From Thiohalospira halophila DSM 15071 (GTDB lineage Bacteria; Pseudomonadota; Gammaproteobacteria; Thiohalospirales; Thiohalospiraceae): DNA of 64,000 nt. The number at the start of each line of letters is the position of its first letter. Position 1 is the stretch's first letter. Positions 47,506 to 56,243 of this stretch are shown here, piece by piece. The translations under genes were made by a program, and so were the position numbers. The stretch spans positions 184,129-248,128 of the forward strand of contig NZ_FOMJ01000003.1 of the NCBI RefSeq assembly GCF_900112605.1, read 5' to 3'. The notes under the pieces were generated by a model, which was not told the DNA's origin, ran no database searches, and saw nothing but the letters and a program-made list of their open reading frames with translations.

Positions 47506-48252
47506 CTAGGGGAACGGCCGCATCCGCTGGCGCAGCGCGCTCAGCCGCCCCTCGAAGGCGGCGGTCCGCGTGGCCGGGTTGTGGCGACGGGGCGAGGGCA
47601 GGGTTGCCGCCAGCTGCAGGCTGCGGGAATAGCCCAGCCGGGAGGCGGAGATGCCCCAGTAGTGGCGCGCGGCGGCCTCCACGCCATAGATCCCGGGGCC
47701 GAACTCGGCGATGTCCAGGTAGAGGGTGAGGATACGGCCCTTGTCCAGGTGCCACTCCAGGGCCAGCGCCAGGACCAGTTCGTGCCACTTGCGCAGGAAG
47801 TTCTGCCCGCCGTGGAGGAAGAGGTTGCGCGCGGTCTGCTGGCTGATGGTGCTGGCCCCCCGCACGATCCGGCCGGCCTCCCAGTTCTCCCGGGCGGCGT
47901 TGCGCACCGCCTGCCAGTCCACCCCGTAGTGCTGCCGGAAGCGGGCATCCTCGGACGCCACCACCACCCGCCGGACCGTGGCCGACTGACCCCGGCGCCC
48001 CACCGGGACCCAGTGCAGGGTCTCCTCGGGATGCTCGACGCGGTGCTGCTGGATATAGGCGGAGACCGGTGCCGGACCGGCGGCCAGGGCATCGAAGTCG
48101 GGCCAGATCCGGCTCAGGTAGAAGATATCCAGGGCCGCCAGGAGCAGCAGCAGGTGGGGCAGGCGCAGGATGGCCCGGCCCACCAGCCACGGGAGCCAGC
48201 CCCGCTTGCCGGCTCCCGACCCCCTCAGGCGCCGCCGCGGTCCTTCCGCCAC
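47506..48252 (-). CDS. mtgA: Monofunctional biosynthetic peptidoglycan transglycosylase
   Basis: A 248-residue GT51 enzyme with one N-terminal membrane segment (LPHLLLLLAALDIFYLS). Catalytic motifs are VVASEDARFRQHYGVD (Glu nucleophile region), RGASTISQQTARNLFL, RKWHELVLALALEWHLDK and LYLDIAEFGPGIYG. It polymerises lipid II without a transpeptidase domain. The GTG start follows AAGGGGGGG. Confidence 0.95.
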   Translation of the reverse strand: MAEGPRRRLRGSGAGKRGWLPWLVGRAILRLPHLLLLLAALDIFYLSRIWPDFDALAAGPAPVSAYIQQHRVEHPEETLHWVPVGRRGQSATVRRVVVASEDARFRQHYGVDWQAVRNAARENWEAGRIVRGASTISQQTARNLFLHGGQNFLRKWHELVLALALEWHLDKGRILTLYLDIAEFGPGIYGVEAAARHYWGISASRLGYSRSLQLAATLPSPRRHNPATRTAAFEGRLSALRQRMRPFP

Positions 48253-48319
48253 TTTGCCCCCCCTTCATCACGTCCCCGAACCGGGAGAAAGGGTATCAGA
48301 CCCGCCTGTCAGACCGCCC

Positions 48320-48351
48320 AAAAAAACGGGCCGCCCCGGAGGGACGGCCCG
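48320..48351 (-). terminator. Rho-independent terminator (leftward)
   Basis: On the minus strand CGGGCCG (48351-48345) pairs with CGGCCCG (48333-48327), followed by seven T (48326-48320). It lies about 95 bases after the stop of the thioredoxin gene at 48447 and points the right way to end it, just upstream of mtgA. Confidence 0.85.
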
Positions 48352-48446
48352 AAGTGTCGATAGGGAGGTAATCAACACATTGACAGTGCAGGTGCAGTCT
48401 CGCGCACCACCCGGGCGACGAGAACCGGGGTAATGTAAAAACCTTG

Positions 48447-48980
48447 TTACGGCTGGCCTTCGCCGCCGAAGGCGGAGGCCCACCAGAGCCGCAGACGCAG
48501 CCCGATGCCGGTGGTGTAGCCGCTGGTCGCCGCACTGACGGTGCCGTCCGGGGCGACCACGAAGGTGGTCGGCACCGCCTGGACGCCGTAGGCATCGGCG
48601 AAGCGACCCGGATCATCCACCAGCACCGGCGCAGTAATCCCTTCCTCCTCCACATGGGCGGCCACCTTCTCCCGCCCGCCGGACCAGGCCGCCACGGTGA
48701 TGACGCGATAATCCTCGGCCAGGGCATCGATGGTGGGCGCCTCCAGCTCGCAGATGGGGCACCAGGTGGCCCAGAAATGGACCAGCACCGGCTCCCCCCG
48801 GAACTCGGCCAGCTCGAAGGCCTCGCCGGCCAGGGTCTCGCCGTGGATGGGCGGCGCCGGGCCGTCCGGGGCATCCCGCGTCCGCCACATGCTGATGGCG
48901 GTCATCATCACCCCGAAGATGACCAGATAGATGAGCAGGATGCGCAGGCGGCGCAGGATCGGTCGACGAGTTCGGGTCAT
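48447..48980 (-). CDS. Membrane-anchored thioredoxin-like protein (TlpA/ScsD type)
   Basis: A 177-residue protein with an N-terminal anchor (ILLIYLVIFGVMMTAISMW) and a periplasmic thioredoxin fold: the active site is WCPIC in VHFWATWCPICELEAPT, and the cis-Pro is in GVQAVPTTFVV. Such proteins reduce periplasmic disulfides or act in cytochrome c maturation; WCPIC with a following Glu resembles ScsD/TlpA. No partner DsbD is in view. A clear terminator follows. Confidence 0.88.
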   Translation of the reverse strand: MTRTRRPILRRLRILLIYLVIFGVMMTAISMWRTRDAPDGPAPPIHGETLAGEAFELAEFRGEPVLVHFWATWCPICELEAPTIDALAEDYRVITVAAWSGGREKVAAHVEEEGITAPVLVDDPGRFADAYGVQAVPTTFVVAPDGTVSAATSGYTTGIGLRLRLWWASAFGGEGQP

Positions 48981-49050
48981 TGGGCCATTCTAACCGTAGG
49001 GAGAGCCGCAGGCGACGGCTGCTGCCCCGCTCCCCGCTCAAGGAGGTGCC

Positions 49051-50424
49051 ATGGCTCGTCCCCGGATCCCGTCGGTACGCTGGCTGCTGCCGCTGGCACT
49101 ACTGCTGTTCGCCGTCGGCGGGACACCGGCGGAGGCCGCGGTCCACCGACTCTCCGTCGACGGCCCCATCGGCCCGGCCACGGCGGGCTATATCGAACAG
49201 GGACTGGATGAAGCGGCCACCGAGGGGGCCGCCGCGGTCCTCCTGCAGCTGGATACCCCCGGCGGCCTCACCTCCAGCACCCGCCGGATCAACGACGCCA
49301 TCCTCGCCTCCCCGGTCCCGGTCATCGGCTACGTCGCCCCCGCTGGGGCCCGGGCCGCCAGCGCCGGCACCTACATCCTCTACGCCAGCCACATCGCCGC
49401 CATGGCGCCCGGGACCCACCTGGGCGCGGCGACGCCGGTGCAGCTCGGGGGCGCCCCCGGCACCCCTCCGCAACAACCCTCCGGCGAGGACGAGGCCGGC
49501 GAAGAAGCCGCGCCCGCGCCGAAGCCCGGCAACGCCACCGAGCGCAAGGCGGTCAACGACGCCGTGGCCTACCTGCGCGGCCTGGCCGAGCTGCGCGGTC
49601 GCAACGCCGAGTGGGCGGAGGCGGCGGTGCGGGAGGCGGCCACCCTCACCGCCGACGAGGCCGAGGAGAAGCGCGTCATCGATCTCGTCGCCGCCGATAC
49701 CACCGCCCTGCTGAACGCCGTCGATGGCCGCACCCTCGACCTCCCCGGCGGGGAGCGCAAGCTGGCCACCGCCGGCGAGGCGGTGAGCGACCGCGCCCCG
49801 GACTGGCGCACCCGGCTGCTGGAGACCCTCACCCATCCCAACGTCGCCTACATCCTGCTCATCATCGGGATCTACGGCCTCATCTTCGAGTTCGCCAACC
49901 CCGGCGGCCTGGTACCCGGCATCGCCGGGGCCATCTGCCTGCTGCTGGCCCTCTACGCCCTCCAGGCCCTGCCGGTGAACTACGCCGGCATCGCCCTCAT
50001 CCTGCTGGGGGTGGCGCTGATGATCGCGGAGGCCTTCGCGCCCTCCTTCGGCGCCCTGGGGCTGGGCGGGGTGATCGCCTTCGTGGCCGGCTCCCTGCTG
50101 CTCATCGACACCCACGCACCCGGCTTCGGGATCTCCATCCCCCTTATCGCCACCATGGCGATCCTCAGCGCCGGCATCCTGCTCGTCATTGCCCGCCTGG
50201 CGGTGCGCTCCCACCGCAATCCGGTGGTCAGCGGCGCCGAGGAGATCACCGGGGCGGAGGCGGTGGCCACCACCGCCTTCACCGGCCACGGCTGGGTCCA
50301 CCTCCACGGCGAGGCGTGGCAGGCCGAGAGCCCCCGCCCCGTCGCCGCCGGCCAGCGCGTCCGGGTCACCCGGCGCGACGGCCTGACCCTGCACGTCGAA
50401 CCCCTGGATCAAGTGGAGTCCTAG
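49051..50424 (+). CDS. NfeD family membrane protease (NfeD1b, ClpP-type)
   Basis: A 457-residue protein: signal peptide ([18 protein letters not shown]), a SppA/ClpP-like serine protease domain with the catalytic Ser in [14 protein letters not shown] and [13 protein letters not shown], four membrane segments (about 280-390) and a C-terminal NfeD OB domain ([16 protein letters not shown]). Full-length NfeD proteases cleave stomatin-like partners; the slipin gene follows two bases later. AAGGAGGTG precedes the ATG. Confidence 0.93.
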   Translation: MARPRIPSVRWLLPLALLLFAVGGTPAEAAVHRLSVDGPIGPATAGYIEQGLDEAATEGAAAVLLQLDTPGGLTSSTRRINDAILASPVPVIGYVAPAGARAASAGTYILYASHIAAMAPGTHLGAATPVQLGGAPGTPPQQPSGEDEAGEEAAPAPKPGNATERKAVNDAVAYLRGLAELRGRNAEWAEAAVREAATLTADEAEEKRVIDLVAADTTALLNAVDGRTLDLPGGERKLATAGEAVSDRAPDWRTRLLETLTHPNVAYILLIIGIYGLIFEFANPGGLVPGIAGAICLLLALYALQALPVNYAGIALILLGVALMIAEAFAPSFGALGLGGVIAFVAGSLLLIDTHAPGFGISIPLIATMAILSAGILLVIARLAVRSHRNPVVSGAEEITGAEAVATTAFTGHGWVHLHGEAWQAESPRPVAAGQRVRVTRRDGLTLHVEPLDQVES

Positions 50425-50426
50425 CC

Positions 50427-51242
50427 ATGTTCACCTACCCCATCCTCATTACCGTAGGCGTGGTCATCCTCTTCCTCGCCGCCTCCATCCGGATCCTGCG
50501 CGAGTACGAACGGGGGGTGGTCTTCCTCCTGGGCCGCTTCTGGAAGGCCAAGGGGCCGGGGATCATCATCATCATCCCCTTCATCCAGCAGATGGTCCGC
50601 ATGGACCTGCGCACCATCGTCATGGACGTCCCCAGCCAGGACGTCATCTCCCAGGACAACGTCTCGGTCCAGGTCAACGCCGTCATATACTTTCGGGTCA
50701 TCGATCCGGAGAAGGCGGTCATCCAGGTGGAGGACTTCCAGGAGGCCACCAGCCAGCTGGCCCAGACCACCCTGCGCTCGGTCCTCGGCCGCCACGACCT
50801 GGACGACATGCTGGCCCAGCGGGACAGGCTCAACGACGACATCCAGACCATCCTCGACGAGCACTCCGATGCCTGGGGCATCAAGATCAGTAACGTCGAG
50901 ATCAAGCACGTGGACCTGGACGACTCCATGATCCGCGCCATCGCCAAGCAGGCGGAGGCAGAGCGGCTGCGGCGGGCCAAGGTCATCTACGCCGAGGGCG
51001 AGCTCCAGGCCTCCCACAAGCTGCAGGAGGCCGCCACCATCCTCGCCCAGCAGCCGGAATCCCTGCAGCTGCGCTATCTGCAGACCATCACCGACACCGC
51101 CAACGACAAGAGCTCCACCTACCTCTTCCCCATGCCCATGCAGCTCTTCGAGCAGTTCGCCAATGCCGCGGGGCGGGGCCCGGCGCCCGCCGGTGCCACC
51201 GATACCGACGGGCCGGCCCCGGGAGAGGGGACCGGCGCTTGA
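50427..51242 (+). CDS. Slipin (stomatin-like SPFH protein)
   Basis: A 271-residue SPFH protein with an N-terminal hairpin anchor ([19 protein letters not shown]), the [21 protein letters not shown] entry and the SPFH body ([26 protein letters not shown]). The helical segment [23 protein letters not shown] is the oligomerisation region. With NfeD it forms membrane scaffolds of uncertain role. The C terminus is a Pro/Gly-rich tail. Confidence 0.94.
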   Translation: MFTYPILITVGVVILFLAASIRILREYERGVVFLLGRFWKAKGPGIIIIIPFIQQMVRMDLRTIVMDVPSQDVISQDNVSVQVNAVIYFRVIDPEKAVIQVEDFQEATSQLAQTTLRSVLGRHDLDDMLAQRDRLNDDIQTILDEHSDAWGIKISNVEIKHVDLDDSMIRAIAKQAEAERLRRAKVIYAEGELQASHKLQEAATILAQQPESLQLRYLQTITDTANDKSSTYLFPMPMQLFEQFANAAGRGPAPAGATDTDGPAPGEGTGA

Positions 51243-51437
51243 CGCCTTGGGCGGGTGTGACCAGACTTCAACCCCGTATTCCGCACTTTTGACGGGATTT
51301 CGAACAGCGTCGCCGCATCCGCCCCACCGACCCCTGCAACAGCACGTACCGGCGGGATGGGGGCCGGTGAGCCCGTATCTCGGCGCGCGCCCACCGCGGT
51401 GCCGCCCTGAACATGCCTTGAGGAGGCCGACCAGGTC

Positions 51438-52403
51438 ATGGCCAATTTCCTGAATTCCGTGGACGAACGCACTCAGCTCGCCGGGACCAACAAGCTCGAG
51501 ATCCTGCTCTTCAGCCTGGGCAAGGACCCGAAGACGGGTCGCGAAGAGGCATTCGGCATCAATGTCTTCAAGGTCCGCGAGGTCATGCGGGTGCCGGAGA
51601 TCGTGCACGCTCCCGACATGCCGCCGGGTGTGGAGGGGATGGTCAGCCTGCGCGGCCACACCCTGCCGGTCATCGATCTAGCCCGCTTCTGCGACATCGA
51701 GCGGGAGGAGGAGCCGCAGATCCTGGTCATCACCGAGTACAACCGGACCCAGCAGGGCTTTCTGGTCCACTCGGTGGACCAGATCCTTCGCATAAACTGG
51801 GACGAGGTGAAGGCCCCGCCGGGCATGATGGCCCACCGCCACGGCGGCCTGGTGACCGCTGTCACCGAACTCCAGGACAACCGGCTGGTCATGATCCTCG
51901 ACGTGGAGAAGGTGCTGGACGAGACCACTGGCCGGACGTCGGACCCGATGATCTACGAGGACATCGAGAAGGTGAGCCGACCGGCGACGGTCTTCTATGC
52001 CGACGACTCCTCGGTGGCGCGCAAGCAGATCGAGCGCACACTGGACACCATGGGCGTTCGCCACATGGGGGCTACCAACGGCAAGGAGGCGTGGGAGAAA
52101 CTCCAGCAGCTGGCCGACGAGGCCGAATCGTCCGGGCAGAGCCTGGCCGACCGCGTGGACGTCATCCTCACCGACATCGAGATGCCGGAGATGGACGGCT
52201 ACGTCCTCACCAAGCAGATCAATGCGGACAGCCGAATGAAATCAGTCCCGGTGATCATGCACTCCTCGCTGTCATCGACCACCAACGAGGATCGCGGCAA
52301 GGCTGTAGGCGCCACCGACTACGTACCGAAGTTCCAGCCCAAGGAGCTGGCGGACACCCTGACCCCCTACCTCAGCGAGGAACGGGTAGCCGGGACCGGT
52401 TGA
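51438..52403 (+). CDS. cheV: Chemotaxis protein CheV (CheW-REC fusion)
   Basis: A 321-residue protein with an N-terminal CheW domain (FGINVFKVREVMRVPEIVHAP; VSLRGHTLPVIDLARFC) and a C-terminal receiver with the phospho-acceptor Asp in VDVILTDIEMPEMDGY, acidic pair in YADDSS and Lys in VPKFQPKEL. It couples receptors to CheA and may damp signalling. GAGGAGG precedes the ATG. No other che gene is near. In the 195 bases upstream I see no clear promoter. Confidence 0.94.
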   Translation: MANFLNSVDERTQLAGTNKLEILLFSLGKDPKTGREEAFGINVFKVREVMRVPEIVHAPDMPPGVEGMVSLRGHTLPVIDLARFCDIEREEEPQILVITEYNRTQQGFLVHSVDQILRINWDEVKAPPGMMAHRHGGLVTAVTELQDNRLVMILDVEKVLDETTGRTSDPMIYEDIEKVSRPATVFYADDSSVARKQIERTLDTMGVRHMGATNGKEAWEKLQQLADEAESSGQSLADRVDVILTDIEMPEMDGYVLTKQINADSRMKSVPVIMHSSLSSTTNEDRGKAVGATDYVPKFQPKELADTLTPYLSEERVAGTG

Positions 52404-52430
52404 CCGGCCCAGCCGCGCCGCTCCTGGCGC

Positions 52431-53060
52431 CTAGAAGCCGTTCTCGCGCACCACGTCGGTGAGCGGGAGCTGCCCCGGCTTGTTGAAGGGCTCGCCGGCC
52501 CGCTTGCCCACGGCCACCATGAAGGCGATGGCGTGGTCCGCCGGCAGCCCGATGAGCTCGGCCACCGCGCTGTAGTCGAAGCCGTCCATGGGGCAGGAAT
52601 CATAGCCGCGCTCCCTGGCCAGCAGCATCAGGGACATCCCCAGCATCCCGCAGGAGCGCTGCCCCTCGTCCTGGGCGACCATGGGCCGACCCTGGTAGTA
52701 CTTGCGGATGTTGGGGACGATGATCTCCTGCACCTGCTGCGGCGCATCCACCCAGTAGCGTTCCGGGTCCCGGTCCCAGGCACTATTGTCGGCGCAGAGG
52801 ATGAACAGCTCCGAGGCGTCGGTGACCTGGGCCTGGTCCCAGGCCACGGCCCGGATGCTCGCGCGCAGGTCGGCATCGGTGACGCGGACGATGCGCCAGT
52901 TCTGGATGTTGAAGGCCGTGGGCGACTGGATGGCCGCCTCCAGCATCCCCTGCACCTCCGCCTCGGGGATGCGGAACTCGGGATCGAAGCTCTTCACCGC
53001 CCGGCGGGTCTGCATCGCCTCACTGACGGTAAGGCCGTTGGCGCTGGATTCGTTGCTCAT
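52431..53060 (-). CDS. Nitroreductase family protein
   Basis: A 209-residue FMN-dependent reductase: SEAMQTRRAVKSFDPEFRIP at the start, SPTAFNIQNWRIVRV, and the C-terminal MLLARERGYDSCPMDGFDYSAV. The family reduces nitroaromatics and quinones with NAD(P)H; the true substrate is unknown. A clear AAGGAG ribosome site precedes the ATG. Convergent with cheV across 27 bases. Confidence 0.92.
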   Translation of the reverse strand: MSNESSANGLTVSEAMQTRRAVKSFDPEFRIPEAEVQGMLEAAIQSPTAFNIQNWRIVRVTDADLRASIRAVAWDQAQVTDASELFILCADNSAWDRDPERYWVDAPQQVQEIIVPNIRKYYQGRPMVAQDEGQRSCGMLGMSLMLLARERGYDSCPMDGFDYSAVAELIGLPADHAIAFMVAVGKRAGEPFNKPGQLPLTDVVRENGF

Positions 53061-53116
53061 GGTTGCTCCTTGAATAGTGGCTCGAATTCGGTTGGTTCGA
53101 GAGAGGGAGGCAGGCG

Positions 53117-53575
53117 TCAGCGCACCAGCACCGCCTGATCCGGGCGCTGGCGCGTGCGCATCTCCCGCGGCCCCCGCGCCGCCGCCTGACGGACGATCTC
53201 GTCCTCGTCGTCGGCCAGCCCGGCCCGCTGCGCCTCGGTGAGCCCGGGATGGCGGGCGATGGCGTGGCGGACGTTGGGATCGCGGTCGGCCACGCAGCGC
53301 GCGATCTGCTCCGGCGAGAGGTCCTGGCGCTTGGCCACGCAGAGCCGGATGACATGGTCGTCGTCCGCCAGGAAGGCGTCCACCTCCCCCGGCCGCAGAT
53401 CCAGCCGCCGGGCGAAGTAGCAGCGAACCTGCATCCACTGTTCCTCGAAGACGATGAGGTGGCGCGTCACCTCGTCGGGCTCCACCGCCAGGGCCAGCGC
53501 CAGGCGGTCATCCAGCTCCCGGGCCTTGTAGGCGCGGATCTGCTCGGCGGTGGGCGTCACGGACGATTCGGACAT
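53117..53575 (-). CDS. Leucine-rich-variant/HEAT-like repeat protein
   Basis: A 152-residue, all-helical protein with three or more repeats of about 24 residues: RLDLRPGEVDAFLADDDHVIRLCVAKR, then QDLSPEQIARCVADRDPNVRHAIARH, then PGLTEAQRAGLADDEDEIVRQAAA. The pattern (LxxxQxxxLADDxDxxVRxxxA) matches leucine-rich-variant repeats and suggests a protein-binding scaffold. No catalytic motif. ATG chosen over an upstream TTG. Upstream of the nitroreductase by 56 bases. Confidence 0.75.
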   Translation of the reverse strand: MSESSVTPTAEQIRAYKARELDDRLALALAVEPDEVTRHLIVFEEQWMQVRCYFARRLDLRPGEVDAFLADDDHVIRLCVAKRQDLSPEQIARCVADRDPNVRHAIARHPGLTEAQRAGLADDEDEIVRQAAARGPREMRTRQRPDQAVLVR

Positions 53576-53661
53576 GGTGGACGGTTCCGGCAACGAGACG
53601 CGCCGGACTATACCACAGCACCAGGGTCGGGAATGAACTCGAAAAACGAGACAGGCGCCCG

Positions 53662-53910
53662 TCAGGAAGTCGGTCCCGCCAGCAGGCCGGCGACGCTCAG
53701 ATCCTCATCCAGTTCCGGCCAGTGGATACCCTCGCCATCCCCCATGAGTTCATGATTGGCGCGCTCTTGCGGAGTGGCGGCAGCCAGGCGGGGAAACCAG
53801 ACAAGGGGGACGGTCACCGTACGGCCATCCGCCAGCGCCACAATGAGTTCCTCATCCGTGAAGCGGACCGATTCGGCCCGCGGGTGGAATTCAACGACGG
53901 AAGTAGTCAT
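53662..53910 (-). CDS. DUF2442 domain protein
   Basis: An 82-residue protein matching DUF2442: VRFTDEELIVALADGRTVTVPLVWFPRLAAATPQERANHEL, ending GIHWPELDEDLSVAGLL. DUF2442 genes commonly follow DUF4160 genes and the pair has been suggested to be toxin-antitoxin-like. Here the partner upstream is only a remnant. The start overlaps the DUF4160 stop by 20 bases. Confidence 0.88.
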   Translation of the reverse strand: MTTSVVEFHPRAESVRFTDEELIVALADGRTVTVPLVWFPRLAAATPQERANHELMGDGEGIHWPELDEDLSVAGLLAGPTS

Positions 53911-54061
53911 GCCAGGCCTCCATCAAGGCGTCCCGATTCTCGGAAACGAGCCGGTTCAAGACTCTCAGCTCCCTGGGCCCGAAACGGGTGGAACCGGCCA
54001 GTGCGACGGGTGCCAGCCAGAACTTCGCCAGGGCCTGCTCGCGCTGACTGGACCCTAGCCG
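53891..54061 (-). pseudogene. 5'-truncated DUF4160 gene
   Basis: Reading leftward into the stop at 53891, the frame gives REQALAKFWLAPVALAGSTRF, then FGPRELRVLNRLVSENRDAL and MEAWHDYFRR, the C-terminal half of a DUF4160 protein. The expected N-terminal part (with YRFFFYS and a PPHxHV motif) is missing: upstream lie a terminator and tRNA-Asp. No start codon in a sensible place exists in the remaining frame. So the left gene of a DUF4160-DUF2442 pair has been cut off at the tRNA. End of the remnant is approximate. Confidence 0.72.
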
Positions 54062-54092
54062 CCGGGCGCGATGGCCGCAAGGGCCCGGAACG

Positions 54093-54130
54093 AGAAAGGC
54101 CCCCGCCGCATTGGGGGCGACGGGGGCCTT
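54093..54130 (-). terminator. Terminator after tRNA-Asp
   Basis: AAGGCCCCCG (54096-54105) pairs with CGGGGGCCTT (54121-54130), eight bases past the tRNA 3' end; on the minus strand the stem is followed by TTTCTC. It fits an intrinsic terminator with a short T-run. Confidence 0.7.
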
Positions 54131-54138
54131 CTATGGAG

Positions 54139-54215
54139 TGGCGGAGCGGACGGGGCTCGAACCCGCGACCTCCGGCGTGACAGGCCGGCACTCTAACCAT
54201 CTGAGCTACCGCTCC
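54139..54215 (-). tRNA. tRNA-Asp (GTC)
   Basis: A 77-base cloverleaf: acceptor GGAGCGG pairs with CCGCTCC, D-arm TAGCTCAGATGGTTAGAG, anticodon loop CTGTCAC with anticodon GTC (54181-54179), T-arm GCGGGTTCGAGCCCCGT, discriminator G and encoded CCA. It closely follows the standard bacterial tRNA-Asp sequence. Confidence 0.97.
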
Positions 54216-54244
54216 GCGGTCGGTCTCTGTGACCAACGCGGCGC

Positions 54245-54250
54245 ATAATA
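54245..54250 (-). promoter_or_regulatory. Extended -10 promoter of tRNA-Asp
   Basis: On the minus strand TGGTATTATG gives an extended -10 (TGG-TATTAT) about 30 bases upstream of the mature tRNA, followed by the GC-rich GCGCCGCG typical of stable-RNA discriminators. No strong -35 is seen. Confidence 0.5.
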
Positions 54251-54303
54251 CCAGATTTGGCGGTGAACGCTACCCCTTTCGGGCCGCGATCTGGGCGATC
54301 CGG

Positions 54304-54486
54304 AGAGGGTCGGGTGGCTCCGGGCGAACGTGTGTAACGCACCGAGCAGCGCAGCCCGAAAGGGAAAAGGAAGCGCGCTTGTCCGAGCGACAGCGAGTTT
54401 GCGCGCTTCCCCCTTTCGGGCGAGCCGCGCAGGGCACCCGAAGGGTGCGTTACCCCGCACGTTCGCCCGGAGCTACCCGACCCTCT
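54304..54486. repeat. Nested long palindrome between tRNA-Asp and ABC exporter (element C)
   Basis: Outer arms 54304-54332 and 54458-54486 are 29 bases with one mismatch. Inside, 54349-54378 pairs with 54401-54430 with few mismatches, closed by a 22-base loop (54379-54400). Together these could form a very long branched hairpin. It fills most of the 298-base gap after the exporter permease stop (54514). Its arms contain CCCGAAAGGG-type stems unlike elements A and B. Confidence 0.75.
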
Positions 54487-54513
54487 TCTCCCCGCTTTGC
54501 CCCTCCAACCCCG

Positions 54514-55290
54514 CTAGCTACGCAGCCCAACGCCGCGACGCAGCAGCTCCAGGCAGACGAAGGTAAGCCCGGCGATGAAAACGGCCATCACGGCCACGGC
54601 GACCCCGGCGGGGACGTCCGAGGAGCCGAGCATCCCCGCGCGGAAGGCGTTGACCATGTAGAGGATGGGATTGATGAGGGAGATGGTCTGCCACGGCTCC
54701 GGCAGCAGCTCGATGGAGTAGAAGACCCCGCCCAGGTAGGTCAGCGGCGTGAGCACGAAGGTGGGGACGATGGAGATGTCATCGAAGCTGTTGGCGTAGA
54801 CGGCGTTGATGAAGCCGCCCAGGGCGAAGAGGATGGCCGTGAGCAGGACCGTGGCGACGGTCAGGACCGGGTCGGCCGGGCGGATATCGGTGAAGAAGAG
54901 CGCCACGGCGGTGACCACGGCGCCCACGATGAGCCCCCGCGCCACGCCCCCGGCGATGTAGCCGCCGAGGATGAGGTAGTTGGGCATGGGCGAGACCAGC
55001 ATCTCCTCCACCGAGCGCTGGAACTTGGCGCCGTAGAAGGAGGAGACCACGTTGGCGTAGGCGTTGTTGATCACCGCCATCATGATGAGGCCGGGCATGA
55101 TGTAGGTCATGAAGTCGTGGCCGCCCATCTCCCCCACGCGCGGCCCGATGAGGCCGCCGAAGATCAGGAAGTAGAGCGCCGTCGTGATCCCGGAGGGGAG
55201 CACCGTCTGCACCCAGATCCGCAGAAAGCGCCGCATCTCCTTGGCGAGCAGGGTGCGAAAGGCGTGGTACTGCGCGGCGGGGCTCATCAT
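54514..55290 (-). CDS. yadH: ABC exporter permease, YadH type (second copy)
   Basis: A 258-residue ABC-2 permease with about six membrane segments. MRRFLRIWVQTVLPSGITTALYFLIFG, NNAYANVVSSFYGAKFQRSVEEMLVSP and LTYLGGVFYSIELLPEPW are characteristic of YadH. The start overlaps the ATPase stop. It differs clearly from the permease at 3903, so the two pairs are not a recent duplication. Confidence 0.92.
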   Translation of the reverse strand: MMSPAAQYHAFRTLLAKEMRRFLRIWVQTVLPSGITTALYFLIFGGLIGPRVGEMGGHDFMTYIMPGLIMMAVINNAYANVVSSFYGAKFQRSVEEMLVSPMPNYLILGGYIAGGVARGLIVGAVVTAVALFFTDIRPADPVLTVATVLLTAILFALGGFINAVYANSFDDISIVPTFVLTPLTYLGGVFYSIELLPEPWQTISLINPILYMVNAFRAGMLGSSDVPAGVAVAVMAVFIAGLTFVCLELLRRGVGLRS

Positions 55291-56243
55291 GCCGGCGCCT
55301 CCTGCTCCTCGTCCTCGCCCTCGGTGAGGCGGACGAAGAGCTCCTCCAGCCGGTTGGTCTTGGTACGCATGGAGACCACCTCGATCCCCTGCTCCCCCAG
55401 GACGACAAAGAGCCGGTTGAGGCCCTGGGCCTTGGGGACCTCCGCCTCCAGCGTCGTGGCATCCACGCGGTGGACCGTGTAGCCGGGGATGGTCGGCGCC
55501 TCGGCCACCGGCTGGTCGGTATTGAGCACGAAGGTCTCCACATCCAGGCGGCTGAGCAGCTCCTTCACCGAGGTATCGGTGATGATCCGGCCGTCATCGA
55601 TGATGGCCACGTTGCGGCAGAGGTGCTCGGCCTCCTCCAGGTAATGGGTGGTGAGGATCACCGTGGTCCCCTCGGCGTTGATATCGCGCAGGAACTGCCA
55701 CATGTGGCGGCGCAGCTCGATGTCCACGCCCGCCGTGGGCTCGTCCAGGATGAGCAGCCGCGGCTCGTGGACCAGCGCCCGGGCGATGAGCAGGCGCCGT
55801 TTCATGCCGCCGGAGAGGCGGCGCGCCTGGTCCTTGCGACGGTCCCACAGCCCCAGCCGGCGCAGCAGGGACTCGGCCTTCTCCCAGGCGCGGGCGCGGG
55901 GGATGCCGTAGTAGCCGGCCTGGTTGACCACGATCTCGCCCACCGGCTCGAACTGGCTGAAGTTGAACTCCTGGGGGACCAGGCCGATGGCCGCCTTCAC
56001 GGTGCCGCGCTCGCGCGCCAGGTCGTGGCCGAAGACCTGTACGGAGCCGGCGGTGGCGTTCACCAGGGAGGCGAGGATCCCGATGGTGGTGGACTTGCCG
56101 GCGCCGTTGGGCCCGAGCAGGGCGAAGAAGTCCCCCGCCTCCACGGTGAGGTCGATGCCGTCCAGCGCCCGCTTGTCACCGGCGTAGACCTTGGTCAGCC
56201 CCCGGATGGCGAGGGCCGGTGTCGTGCCGTCCCGGGTGCTCAC
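55287..56243 (-). CDS. yadG: ABC exporter ATP-binding protein, YadG type (second copy)
   Basis: A 318-residue ATPase: Walker A GPNGAGKST, LGLWDRRKDQARRLSGGMKRR containing the signature, Walker B LLILDEPTAGVDIELRR and H-loop LTTHYLEEAE. There are three consecutive GTG codons; I choose the last (56243), which overlaps the stop of the upstream reductase gene (GTGA). It pairs with the permease at 54514. Confidence 0.92.
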   Translation of the reverse strand: MSTRDGTTPALAIRGLTKVYAGDKRALDGIDLTVEAGDFFALLGPNGAGKSTTIGILASLVNATAGSVQVFGHDLARERGTVKAAIGLVPQEFNFSQFEPVGEIVVNQAGYYGIPRARAWEKAESLLRRLGLWDRRKDQARRLSGGMKRRLLIARALVHEPRLLILDEPTAGVDIELRRHMWQFLRDINAEGTTVILTTHYLEEAEHLCRNVAIIDDGRIITDTSVKELLSRLDVETFVLNTDQPVAEAPTIPGYTVHRVDATTLEAEVPKAQGLNRLFVVLGEQGIEVVSMRTKTNRLEELFVRLTEGEDEEQEAPA

